A stretch of 64,000 nucleotides of DNA from Anastatus disparis. Taxonomy: Eukaryota > Arthropoda > Insecta > Hymenoptera > Eupelmidae. Made by a program: the position numbers and the translations under genes. Shown here one piece after another: positions 11,990-23,879 of the stretch (positions within the stretch are counted from its first letter, which is position 1; each line of letters starts with the position of its first letter). The stretch is taken from the NCBI GenBank assembly GCA_017163975.1, contig JAFFSR010000264.1, positions 3,667,501 to 3,731,500 of the forward strand, given 5' to 3'. The notes under the pieces were generated by a model that worked only from the letters and a program-made list of their open reading frames with translations, searched no databases and was not told the origin of the DNA.

Positions 11990-12810
11990 ACAAAAAGATC
12001 TTATTTCTAATATGAATAAAAAACAATTAGAAAAGAAAAGAAAGAAAGACAAAATTTCTAACATGAATCACGAAAGATTACAAAAAAAAGAGAAAAAGAC
12101 AAAATTTCTAACATGAATGAAGAACGAATACAAAAGAAAAGAGAAAAAGATTTGATTTTAAACATGAATAAGAAAAGAATAGAAAAGAAGAGAAAAAAAG
12201 ACCAGGTTTTTAACATGAATGAAGAAAGAATGGAAAAGAAGAGAAAAAAAACCAGGTTTTTAACATGAATGAGGAAAGAATGGAAAAGAAGAGAAAAAAA
12301 GACCAAGTATTTAACATGAATGAGGAACGAGTGGAAAATAAAAGAAAAAAAGACCAAGTATTTAACATGAATGAGGAACGAGTGGAAAATAAAAGAAAAA
12401 AAGACCAAGTTTTTAACATGAATGAGGAACGAGTGGAAAATAAAAGAAAAAAAGACCAAGTATTTAACATGAAAGAGGAACGAGTAGAAAAGAAGAGAAA
12501 AAAAGACCAGGTTTTTAACATGAATGAGAAACGAGTGGAAAAGAAAAAAAAAGACCAAGTATTTAACATGAAAGAGGAACGAGTGGAAAAGAAAAAAAAA
12601 GACCAAGTATTTAACATGAAAGAGGAACGAGTGGAAAAGAAGAGAAAAAAAGACCAGGTTTTTAACATGAATGAGGAACGAGTGGAAAAGAAGAGAAAAA
12701 AAGACCAGGTTTTTAACATGAATGAGGAACGAGTGGAAAAGAAGAGAAAAAAAGACCAGGTTTTTAACATGAATGAGGAACGAGTGGAAAAGAAGAGAAA
12801 AAAAGAAATT
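11990..12810 (+). repeat. 51-bp coding minisatellite at Rep-helicase N-terminus
   Basis: Units of 17 codons with consensus NMNEERVEKKRKKDQVF are repeated about a dozen times and become degenerate upstream of 12180. Length differences in the A-runs (for example near 12245) shift the frame of the upstream units. The reverse strand of this array also makes long false reading frames. Confidence 0.9.
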
Positions 12811-14155
12811 ATTTCAAATATGCCAAATAATAAGATAACGAAAAAAAGAAAATTACAACAAATCAATAAAATATGCAATAAAAATTTAAATTACATTGAT
12901 TTTGGAAACATGGATTATATATGTCCTTATTGTAATGCAAAATTTTGGAAAACCGAATATTCCAAAAAAAGCTGTTTTCATAATGGAAAAATTAAAATAC
13001 ATCCGTTAAATGAATATAATATAGAATTAAAAAATCTTTTATTTGATAAAAAATTTAGAGAATTAATTCGTTATTATAATAATAAATTTTCTTTTGTTAG
13101 TTTTAATGCAAATATAATACATGAAAATAAAAAAGGCGTTTACAATTTAAAAATTCAAGGACAAGTGTGTCATATAACACCATCAATTCTTTTAAATGAC
13201 CATAATCCTAAATTAGGACAAATTTATATTTATGATAATTTCACTGCAAACCAATTAAGATTAAAAGATAATTCAAAATTAATAAAAGAACATATGGATA
13301 TTATATTAAATGTAATGAATAAAAATCCATACACAAAAAAATATAAACATTTATATGAATTAACAAAAAATAATGATTTACCAGAATATAATTTATTTTT
13401 TGTTCGAAAATTTGATTCTGATAAAAATGTTTATAATAAGCCAATAACTACTGGATGTGCTGCCTTAATAGTATCAAAAGATGGTCAAATTCCTTCATGT
13501 TATGATTTACGTATTTATCCTAGAAAAATTTCAGAAACAAATGAATCTTCAGTATATTTAAATAAATTATCATGTCATTTAGATCCTATGGTATTTCCAA
13601 TTTTATTTCCATCTGGTGATTTAGGTTGGAATCCATTTTTACAACAAAATTCAGAAAGTAATAAACGTTTAACTGCTTTACAATATTATTCAAATAGATT
13701 AGCATATCGGCCAGACAATGATTTCAATCCATTATTATATGCAGGACGTTTAACACAGCAATATGTAATACAAGCATATATTATAATAGAAAGTACTAGA
13801 CTGAATTATTTCCGTTATAATCAACAAAAATTAAGAATTGAATCTTATCAAGGATTATTAGATCATATTGGAAACAATGCTTCAAATAATTCAAATAATT
13901 TTACAAATAAAGAAAGATTAGGTAATATTTTTGTTTTACCATCTACTCATATCGGTGGTCCAAGACACATGCATCAATTATATCAAGATGCTATGGCCAT
14001 AAATAGAATTGTTGGTCGACCTGATTTATTTATTACAATAACTTGTAATCCAAATTGGCCAGAATTAAAAAGAGTTTTAATAAATTTTCCACCTGGTACA
14101 ACATGTTATGACATTCCAAATATAGTTGCTAGATTATTTTATAATAAATTACGTG
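12265..14155 (+). pseudogene. Helitron Rep-helicase, N-terminal half
   Basis: Residues 1-185 are the basic repeats. Residues about 216-240 hold a zinc-finger-like block (CPYC, then a Cys and a His). The Helitron-like N domain follows from about 437, with LDPMVFPILFPSGD and the RLTALQYYSNRL block. Near 588-598 is Rep motif LFITITCNPNW. The frame runs directly into the LTR-like insertion: codon CGT 14152-14154 belongs to the target duplication, and the reading resumes at 16576 after the insertion. The start is uncertain, because repeat units upstream are frame-shifted and the original ATG may be near 12012 or 12111. Confidence 0.88.
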
Positions 14156-16571
14156 TGTAACGTCCAAATAATTTGTTCGTTACGTTTTGTCGTTTAAGCC
14201 TAGGCTTTCGCCTAATAGCTAGGGCGACTTTGCGGTATGATAAATATAAAGAAATAAAATAATTAAATGAAAATAATAAAAATACGATTTTAATGCGCCG
14301 TATTAAATATTAAGGTTTCAACTCTTTCGAGTCGTACCTTTTTAAATCTACAGGCTTTACTCTATAAGAGACCACCTGTGATGAATTATTAAAGGGGCGT
14401 AGCTTAGAGGGGTAGCTATCCCTTTAACAATTATTAGGAAATGGATGAGGATAAATAAAAAAGGGGTATCAATTCAAAAAGGATTTACAAGGGCTATCTT
14501 TATAAGCATCAGCCCTTGCTTGTTGTGCAAATCAATAATGATCTCGACAACTTAGTGCGTTCGATGCAAAGTCTCTATTAGAGCTTCTTTGCGTCCCTTT
14601 GAAATCTTTAACCTCTATAACCAACTCTTATCGAGCGTAAGATTTAAGAGGTTAAAAATTTTTGAATTGAAATAGAGCGAGAGCGGGTACTCTATTGAGC
14701 TATTACCCGTTCACTCAATTCCTTAATTTTTGGTTTTTAAGATTAATGCACTACTTGGGTGAACTTAAGTTAAGCGTGGTTCCCAAGTGTAACATTAACC
14801 GGAAGATAAGAAAAAAAAAGAAAAGATTTTAAGAGAAATTAGTTAAAATTTTAAGTTTATTTTAAAATTTACTTACTTTTAACAGAGTACAGAAAAAGAC
14901 TCTTCTAAACAACCCAATAAAATGGAAATTACTCAAAGTCAGATTGACTTGAAAAAAAGGAAAGATATTTTAGTTAATATATTTTAAAAGGATGGTTAAG
15001 TCCGTAATGAGATTTTGAAAGACAAAATTTGAAAAGAAGGAAAATTTCAGAAATATTCTAAGTCACGAAGTGAACTTGAAATAAGAAAAACAAATGTAAA
15101 ATTGAGACTTGAAAAATAGAAACCTCAAAGGGTCTGTAAGTAGTCCAGTAGGCTACTTGAAATTTAGAAAAATAGAAGTGAGGTTTATTCTATATTGCTA
15201 GGAGTATTTATACCCCAAAATCAATGAATCCCCTCTTACTGGGTTGTTTATTACATAAATGTCTTACATACTAAACTATGCATAAGACAGAGAAACAACA
15301 TAAAGGGAGAACTTAAGATAAGCAAGAAGCCTTCTCATTGCTTCCCTGTCTATGAATTTCTCCGCCCCTCATAGATATATTAAAATTAAAAATTATTATT
15401 ATTTTAAAATTAATTTAAAACTAAAATGTTCATTGTTTACTGCTACCTTGTCAAAAAAAATTAACACAAAAGAAAAGAAAATATTTAATTTTAAACTAAA
15501 TTAAGTGATAAAAAAATTACCATAAGTATGCATCGTCGCATATCTACTTGTAGAGAAGAAAAATTTATTAATTCCTTCTGTACAAGTAATTTTTCATATA
15601 TTTAATAACTAAAACTTATTTTAATTAATTAATTTTATTCTTACTCTATCGCAAGGAAAACCTTTGGTTGGATGTATATATGTGTATGTATGTATGTAGA
15701 TAAAAATTAAGAGGAGAGGAAAGGTCACGCCCAGCATCAAGCTTGCTCTTTGCCTTTGCTCTCACACATTTTTTCTTTATTAAAAGTATTAAAAATTTAT
15801 TATTTTAATATTAATTAATCTTAAATAGTGCACTTGGGTTAGAAATATTACTAATGTTAAAGTGTCAAAATTTCAAATCAATCGGTTAAAAATTGCATAA
15901 GTTATAATGTTATTTCGTTTATATTAATAATTTAAAAATCAATAATTAATATTATTGATATTGAATGATTAAGTTTTTGTTTCTGTTGATATAATTTAAT
16001 AAAAATTTATAATTGAATATTTTCTAAAATAGGAAATAATCTTTTATTGAGAGATACCTATATTTGCAGAAAAATTATTGCAATTTAACTACAAAAACAG
16101 AAATTGTTTATTGTTAATCAATCCCGAGAATTCTACAATATAAAATTAATAATATTTCTTTACAAAATTTTTAAAATCGAAGAAAAGTGCATCTTTGAGA
16201 GTTTTTCTTTTCATGTATCAGTTATCGCTTTTATTGCTTTCACGTGGTGTCATAAAATCCATTCATGCATTCAAGCCAGTATCTTAGTTTCTATATGCTA
16301 AGACAATTTTCTAACTATTCTAAAATTTAAGAAATATTTCTATGAATTTAAAATACAATTTTATTTTTAAAGTACTATTGGTTTATAATGATAGTAAAAT
16401 TTTATTGACGGAAAGAAAGACGCAAAATTAAAACAAAAGGTCTATTTAATATAAAAGGTTTTCCTTGGGTTTTCCCTAATCCTAACTTAATTTTTATTAT
16501 TTAAGGAGATTAAAAGTAGGATTAACATAACAATAAAAAAAAAATATATCTAATTTGAGGAGGATATTACA
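14156..16571. mobile_element. LTR-like insertion, probable solo LTR, 2,416 bp
   Basis: The insertion begins TGTAACGTCC and ends GGATATTACA, i.e. TG...CA with short imperfect inverted ends. It is flanked by the direct repeat CGTG (14152-14155 and 16572-16575). Removing it and one CGTG restores the reading frame of the Rep-helicase exactly. No coding gene is visible inside. A 4-bp duplication and these termini fit an LTR, and the absence of internal genes suggests a solo LTR. At 2.4 kb it is long for one, so a short non-autonomous LTR element is the alternative. Confidence 0.75.
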
Positions 16572-16575
16572 CGTG

Positions 16576-19315
16576 CAATATTAGCAGATATTTTATCTGG
16601 AAAAATTTTTGGAGAAATAATAGCTTACATTTATACAATTGAATTTCAGAAAAGAGGATTACCACATGCACATATGTTATTTGTTTTAAATTATAAAAAT
16701 AAACTTTTAAATTTTTCAGATATTGATAAATATGTTTCTGCAGAAATTCCAGATAATGATGAAATTTTACAAGAATTAGTTATAAAACATATGTTACATG
16801 GGCCTCATTCTGATAATACAATATGTTATAATAAAGAGAATAATTCGTGTACGAAAAAATTTCCAAAAGAATTTAATGATTTTACATATTTTGATAAAAA
16901 TGGATATCCACAATATAAAAGAAAAAATAATAAAAATAAAAATTATAAATATAATAAAAAAGTAAATGGAAAATATATAAATGTTGATAATTCAATGGTT
17001 GTACCTTATAATCCTATTCTTTTAAAAAAATGGCAAATTCACATTAATGTCGAAATTTCTTATTCAGTAATGAGTATAAAATATCTTTATAAATATATTC
17101 ATAAAGGTCATGATAGAGCATTTATTGCTATCAAAAAAAATAATTTAGAAGTTTTTGATGAAATTAATGATTATTTAGATACTAGAGACATTAGTCCCAT
17201 AGAAGCTGCTTGGAGAATTGAAGAATTACCTCTTTCTGGTAGATCTCATACGGTTATTCGTTTAGCAGTACATACAGAAAATCAACAAAATATAATTTTT
17301 GAAGAAACTAAAGAAAAAGAAGCTTTAGAAAAGAATAATGATACAACATTAACTGCTTGGTTTAAATTAAATATAAAAGACAATGATGCAAGAAAAATTA
17401 AATATTGTGAAATACCAAAAAATTATTTATTTGATTCTTCCAAAAAAATTTGGATAAAAAGAAAAGTTTTTTCGAAAGTTATTGGTAGAATTAGTAGTGT
17501 TAGTCCTAAAGATGTTGAAAGGTTTCACTTAAAATTAATTTTAAATCGAGTAAAAGGAGCAACATCTTTTAACGATTTAAAAAAGTTTCAAAATATTATT
17601 TATAAATCATTCAAAGAAACTACAATTGCCATGGGATTAATAAAACATGATAGTCAAATTTTTAAAATATTTGAAGAAGCATGTACTATAATGATGCCAA
17701 AAGAATTAAGAAAATTTTTTGCATGGTTTTTAATAGCTGAAAATTTAACTTCTTCTTATAAAATTTGGGATAATTACAAAGCATATTTTTGTGAAGATTT
17801 TAAAAAAAATAAAGAATATCAAGCATTAAAAGAAATAAATAATATTTTAAATTTAGAAAATGTTTGTTGTTCTGATTTTGGACTACCAAATATTAATAAT
17901 ATAGAAATTGAAAAATCATTTGAAGAAAAAAGAAATATTATAGAATTAAATAAAAAATTATTTTATAAATATAAATCTTTATTTAATGAACAACAAAATA
18001 TAATTTTTAAATTTATTATTGAAAAAAAAATAATATGATATTTATTGATGGTCCAGGTGGAAGTGGAAAAACATTTCTTTATAAAGCTTTAATTCATTAT
18101 TATTTAGGAGAAGGTAAAAAAATTATATCTATGGCTTGGACAGGAATCGCTTCTATTTTATTACCAGAAGGAATGACTTCTCATAGAACTTTTAGATTAC
18201 CTTTGAATTTGGAAAATATCGAAACAACATTTCTAAAATTGAAATCAGATAAAAAAAAAATAACAGAATGTGATGTAATTATTTGGGATGAAGCTTCAAT
18301 GATACCTAAGAAAGCCTTAGAAATAGTTGATAAAACTTTAAGAGACTGTTGTAATCTTGATTTAATTCCTTTTGCTAATAAATTAATGATATTAGGTGGA
18401 GATTTTAGACAAATTTTGCCAGTTGTAAAATATGGATGTAGAATATCTATAATAAATGAATCAATTAAATCTTCTTTTTTGTGGCCACATTTCAAAATTA
18501 TGAAATTGAGTAAAAATATGAGATCAAATGATGAAGAATATTCAAAATTTTTGTTAAGAATTGGTGAAGGATTAATCAACCCATTTATTATACCACAACA
18601 CTGGTTAACAGATAATATATGTCATAAAATTTATAGTTCAGAAATAATAAAAAATGAACATTTATCAGATCGAGCTATTTTGGCATGTCACAACGAAGAT
18701 GTATATATATTAAACAAAAAAATATTAAATTTAATAAAATCAAAAGAAGTAATTTATTATAGTACTGATTGTGCAAAACATAAAGGAATCGATGCATCTG
18801 ATGAGAATGTTCAATTAAATTATCCAATAGAATATTTAAATTCTTTAAAAATACCTGGATTACCAAAACATAAATTAATTTTAAAAATTGGAGCAATAGT
18901 TATGTTAATAAGAAATATAAGTATTAATGATGGTCTATGTAATGGGACTCGATTAAAAATATTAAAACTATACAAATATAATATTAAAGTAGTAATAATA
19001 ACAGGACATAACAAAGGTAATATAGCTTTTATCCCTCGGATAACTCTTAATTCAGAAGAATCATCTAATTTACCTTTTGTATTATATCGTCAACAATTTC
19101 CTTTAGTACTAGCTTTTGCAATAACAATTAATAAATCACAAGGCCAAAGTTTCCATACTTTAGGAATATATATTCGAAGACCTTTATTTTCTCATGGTCA
19201 ATTATATGTAGCTTTATCAAGATGTAAAAATCCTAAAAATTTATTTATTGAAAATGTTTCAAATAACGAAAGTAAAATTAATAATGTTGTATGGAAAGAA
19301 ATATTTAAAGAATAA
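16576..19315 (+). pseudogene. Helitron Rep-helicase, C-terminal half
   Basis: Reading resumes after the insertion with the HUH motif RGLPHAHMLF (near 16650), then YLYKYIHKGHDRA (near 17082), the tyrosine motif of Helitron Rep proteins that nicks and joins DNA. The frame shifts within an A-run at about 18021-18029. From 18035 the Pif1/RecD-like helicase continues: Walker A GPGGSGKT, IIWDEASM (near 18286), LGGDFRQILPVV, and late motifs INKSQGQSFHTLG and LYVALSRCK. All key motifs are present and the copy is well conserved. The only damage in this half is the A-run frameshift, which could be an assembly error. Confidence 0.9.
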
Positions 19316-20400
19316 TTCAATAAGGTTTCAAAATATAAGTAAATATATACATTCATGATTGTTAATAAATATAAATTATAATGTTAAAAAAAAAATTTTA
19401 ATTAACATAATATGAATTATTTTTAAAATTCTTAAATTTAATGTATAAATTTAAATAAATAATCTATAAAATATAAAATTTATATTTAAAAATATAAATC
19501 AAAATATTAAAATTTAAATATATTAATAAAGTAATTATTAAAAAATAATACATTTTGATATATTTTCTCTTTTTTACATACAAATTAAAAATCAAAATTT
19601 TTGATTGCATTTTAAATATAGAATAATCATTTTAAAAAATTTTTTATATTTTATATTATTGTTAGACATGGTATAATAATATTTAATTGAAAATATTTAT
19701 ATGATTATCCATATACACATATGTAATCAACATAAAATCTCATGGTTATGTAGGGCTACAGGCGAAGAAAACCATGGTCTTATTTGAAATATATTTATTT
19801 TAATAATAACCCTGGAAGAAAATTGACCATATCTTAAGTATGATTGCTGGTCAACAAATGTTAAAATGACACTAATCTAGAAATTTTTTTTATATCATTT
19901 CTAGAATTTCTAGATAAGTGCCATTTTAACATTTGTTGACCAGCAATTATGCCTCCAATATGGTCAATTTTCTTCCAGGGAATGAAATAATTTTATTTGA
20001 TTTTAACAGGTCTTAAAATCGATTAAATTTATTAAGTTTATTTTTATAATAATATTTCATATAAGACAAAAAAAAACAACGCGCTGATATCATATATTAT
20101 TTAATAATTGAATTATGATATAATTATTTAATATATGATATAACAGTACCTCTTTGGGTAGTGTGGAAATTGTCACTTTTTTTTAATTTTAATGAAAATC
20201 TTAACTTTCTGTAATAATTGTTTGAAAAAATATAAAAATAATATATTAAATAAAATATAATTATATATTCTGATGAAGAAAAAATTGAGCGAACAAAATC
20301 TTATAAAAGTAAAACAAACTTTATTTGATAATTAGGCAATTCAATATTTAATTTAATAGAGTCCTTAATAAGTGTATTTAACTTCTAATAAATACTAATT
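19316..20400. other. Helitron 3' untranslated region
   Basis: Very AT-rich, with no supported gene. It contains the hairpin element at 19810-19980 and leads into the terminal hairpin. Confidence 0.6.
19810..19980. mobile_element. MITE-like palindrome
   Basis: It starts CCCTGGAAGAAAATTGACC and ends with the inverse, GGTCAATTTTCTTCCAGGG. The arms stay complementary through CTGGTCAACAAATGTTAAAA to a TTTCTAGAA-rich centre. No clear target duplication was identified. Confidence 0.85.
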
Positions 20401-20404
20401 CAAT

Positions 20405-20446
20405 GGGGGGTTGGCGAGCGAAGCGAGCAGGGGGGAACCCCCCCTA

Positions 20447-20447
<1 letters not shown>
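20405..20447 (+). other. Helitron 3' terminus: hairpin plus CTAG
   Basis: A GC-rich stem (GGGGGG and CCCCCC arms around GAGCGAAGCGAGC and AA) directly precedes CTAG. A T follows, then (TA)n. A related terminus is found reversed at 28077-28120. Confidence 0.85.

Positions 20448-20489
<42 letters not shown>
20448..20489. repeat. (TA)n microsatellite, right flank of Helitron
   Basis: About 20 TA units follow the CTAG end and mirror the (TA)n tract to the left of 2565. Confidence 0.95.
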
Positions 20490-20492
<3 letters not shown>

Positions 20493-20699
20493 CTCTATAT
20501 ACGTATTACAATTCTAATTATCAATTACAATTTAATCGAATAAATGCATTTCGATTTCAGCCATAAATTGAAAACGGAATTTCTATACAATTTAAATGAA
20601 TATTATGAAAAGCATCATTCTAAATTTTAAGATTCTACGTCGAGCCCAAAAAAATAACGGTCTTTCGAAAAATCGAACCCCACCCCAGCGAGAGTTTCA

Positions 20700-22276
20700 A
20701 AGATGTACATAATGGGTCAATTTATAAAGACTTGACAAAAAAAAATATACTGCCAAATAAAAATAATATTGGTTTAATGTGTTACACAGACGGTGTCAGA
20801 ATTTTTAGATCATCAAAATTTAATGTGAACTTATTTCTAAACCCATTGAAAAAGTCACTAAAAGAATTATATAAAGGCATTAATTTGTATGCGAAAGACC
20901 TTGGAAGAGATATTGTAGTACGTGGGCTTATTTTATGTGGCACAGCTGACCTTCCAGCGAAAGCACTTTTCTTAAATATGAATCAGTATAACAGTCGATT
21001 TGGCTGTCAGGTGTGCATACAAGAAGCTCGTACTGTCAACGGAACACCTACATATTCAAACAAAATATAGCATTACGAACAGAAGAGGACGTACAAGATT
21101 GTTCTGCACAAGCTATCGAAATTGGAAAGCCAGTGTGCGGTGTAAAGGGCCCATTCATATTATCGAAAATGTGCTACAAATTTATCAACTCTACTTCAAT
21201 CGATGTAATGCACTGTGTCTTTGAAGGAGTAGTGAAGAAATTAATTGAGTTGTGGTTCGATTCGAAATATATAAATGAAAATTATGATATATCTAATTTT
21301 ATGAAAATTGTAGATGCCAAATTATGTTCTATAAATCCTCTTAACTATGTAGCACGTCGACCCAGGTCATTGCAATCAAATTTTGAGTATTGGAAAGCTT
21401 CAGAACTCAAAAATTGGTTTTTTTATTTTTCTATACCAATTTTGTGTGATGTATAACCCCAAGCTTATTTTGATCATTATAAACTTCTTGTATCAGCTAT
21501 TTACTTGTTATGCAAAGAAGAAGTTCCAAATCAAATGGTAAATGTGTCCAAAAGTTTGATACATGAATTTCTAAGATACGAATTTTTATACGATATTAAA
21601 AATATGACATGTAACACACACAGTCTTCAATATTTACTTGAAATTGTTCGCCGTTTAGGCCCACTGTGGACTACTTCCTGCTTTCCATTAGAAGATTTAA
21701 ATGGAAAAATGAAAAATTTAATTCATAGAACTAAGAAGCCTGAATTACAAGTTATATCCAATTTAAATATGCATATAAATGTACACACGTTAAAATAAAA
21801 ATGGTTACAAGAAGGTAGCGAAATTTATAATTTTTGTAAAACTATATCGTCTCCTGAAAAAAAATAAAACTTTTTAGAATTGGAAATAATACATTCTCAG
21901 TGGGCAATGCTACAAAAATTCAAGTTCAGGATGCTGAACGTATTTTAACAGAATATCACTTAGCTGGAACTAACGTATTTTGTTTCAAAAAACTTTATAA
22001 AAATAAAAAATTATACATTTCTCAATTGGCTCCGAAAAATCAAAAAACTGAATCGTATTATGTAACATTTCAAGATGTAGAAAATGTATATATAGGGATT
22101 GTACAAAAATATATTCGCACTACAAATTGCATTTGCAAAAGCTTTGCGAATGTCCTGGGCATAATTATGCTTGCATAAAAAAAACTAATAAAATCAATGC
22201 TTTTGAAGTAAATTTACTAGATGGCACCATTAAATACATTCATGAAGGTATAAATGTACATAATACAGATCGATGA
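20700..22276 (+). pseudogene. Transposase_21-like (CACTA/EnSpm-type) transposase remnant
   Basis: Several frames together read as one transposase. The first (about 20700-21067) has MCYTDGVRIFRSSKFN and LCGTADLPAKALFLNMN. After a frameshift near 21060, the next has TSIDVMHCVFEGVVKKL and RRPRSLQSNFEYWKASELK. A TAA at 21454-21456 breaks this frame, which continues with MTCNTHSLQYLLEIVRRLG and GPLWTTSCFPLEDLNGK. More stops and a frameshift precede a tail ending at the TGA 22274-22276. The TDG, D-x-MH and C-x-H motifs fit the Transposase_21 group. The 5' end and any terminal repeats were not found. It lies just outside the Helitron. Confidence 0.7.
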
Positions 22277-23166
22277 ATATGATGATCATGTACATGTACA
22301 TGATCAGATCGATGTAAAAAATTTGAAAAATGTGTGTGTTCATATGCATTTCAGTAATGAAAAACATTACAAATGTGAACCGCTACATAATTTATAAATT
22401 GAATAAATATTACTTGAAAATTTACTTGATTGTTTTATTGTTAAATAAATGTTATTTAAAAATTTATTAATAATTTTTTATTTGAAGAAAGCCCATATTT
22501 TAATAATCAAATGTATCTAAAATAGAATTTCTTAACGAATATGTAAAAGTTTATACTTTTTGATTTTCCTTTTCATAAAAATTAAAATAATAATTTTTAT
22601 CAAAATATTAATAATATTTTAGAGATTATTGTAAGTTCGGACATGAATAAGTTTTAAAATACTCAATAAATATACTTGTCACATCCTATCATTTATTTTT
22701 ACGTATTTTAAAAATTATTCACTTGAAAAAAATATAAAAGACTCCACTATGCTTTATGTGAAAATAATCTTAAGATTGGGATTGTTTTACACCATCACTC
22801 AAATCAAATATTAATAGTTTACTTTACCACGAGAAAATCAAATATTGCCAATATATTAAAAATATATTGGAAACTGTACAATTGCAAACGCATTGCAAAT
22901 GTATTATAAATACATTGGCAATCATAGAGCCAATATATTTGTCATACATTGCTAATATAAGTTTTCAATATATTTCTAATATATTGCCCATAGTTTAGAT
23001 TTTTACACGGGCTGTGTTATAAAATTAATTTAAAAAATTTGAGATTAAATTTTTCCACTTAAGAAGTACACTTATACAAATTTATTTGGGAAAAATTTTG
23101 TCATAAGGAAGTTTTAATATTTTAACTGTCTTGATGATGAATATTACCAGAACACTTTAATGCTTA
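22277..23166. other. Non-coding, with a small hairpin element
   Basis: No gene seen. At about 22846-22988, TTGCCAATATATTAAAAATATATTGG and its near inverse enclose smaller CATTGCAAATGTAT-like inverted repeats. This is a short hairpin element of MITE type. Confidence 0.5.
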
Positions 23167-23840
23167 CAAGGAGAGTACATTGCATTTGGATCTCGGATTT
23201 TCTTCCAACTTTGGGATATTTTTTCTTACATAAAATCATGAAAAAAGCCGCGTCCATTCGGTCCAACGCTCGATTTTTTCCGAGTTATGAGCAGTTTTGT
23301 CTTTATTGCTAAAGAATTTGCATCCGCTTTATAGTTTTACAGTTTTCGAACTACTGATTCCATAAGGTTTTTACTAATTGCATATTAAAGTTGAGATTAA
23401 AACCTTTCGATTAAAAAAAATACGTGTCCTAAAAGCTCAAGTTGTTCAAAAGTTATGAAGGGAAAAAAATTTTAATAAAATTCAGACTAAAATACAGCAT
23501 TTATTTTCTATGCATATTTTAAGCTAAATATTTGCGCTATTTTTATTCCTTTATAACTTTTAAACAACTTCAGTTTTTTGGACGCATTATTTTTATTTGA
23601 AAGATTTTAATCTCAACTTTAATATGCAATAAGTAAAAGCCTTATAGAATAAACTGTTCGAAAATTGTAAAACTATAAAGCGGATGCAAATTTTGTAGCA
23701 AAACAGACAAAACTGCTTATAACTCGGAAAAAATCGAGCGCTGGACCGAATGGATGCGGCTTTTTTCATGATTTTATGTAAGAAAAAATATCCCAAAGTT
23801 AGAAGGAAATCCAAGACCCAAATGTAATACACTCTCCTTG
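23167..23840. mobile_element. Long-palindrome MITE with TTA duplication
   Basis: The ends are CAAGGAGAG and CTCTCCTTG. Each arm is about 300 bp and includes TCATGAAAAAAGCCGC and GCATCCGCTTTATAG, matching its inverse with about 10% differences. TTA flanks both sides (23064+100 to 23066+100, i.e. 23164-23166, and 23841-23843). The foldback is non-coding. Confidence 0.85.
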
Positions 23841-23879
23841 TTAGTTCCAATATGAAGTCACAAATAAAAATTACTAAAT

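Larger units (their letters stand above)
2565..20447 (+). mobile_element. Helitron, about 17.9 kb, autonomous type but broken
   Basis: The left end begins TC (TCTCTATATAATAAAG), closely resembling known Helitron 5' ends. The right end is a GC-rich hairpin followed by CTAG (20444-20447), the CTRR end of Helitrons, with a T next to it. Both flanks are (TA)n, so the target looks like an A-T step in a microsatellite. Inside, all on the plus strand, are RPA-like, OTU and Rep-helicase genes, a set known from plant and animal Helitrons. Helitrons move by rolling-circle replication using the HUH nuclease and the 5'-3' helicase. The Rep-helicase is interrupted by an LTR-like insertion and a frameshift, so this copy is probably not active. 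The assignment of both ends to one element is inference, supported by shared flanks and gene content. Confidence 0.8.

Noticed and set aside
12058..12878. Long minus-strand reading frames with repeated Ser/Phe motifs
   Set aside because: They are the reverse strand of the 51-bp coding minisatellite of the Rep-helicase and have no independent support.
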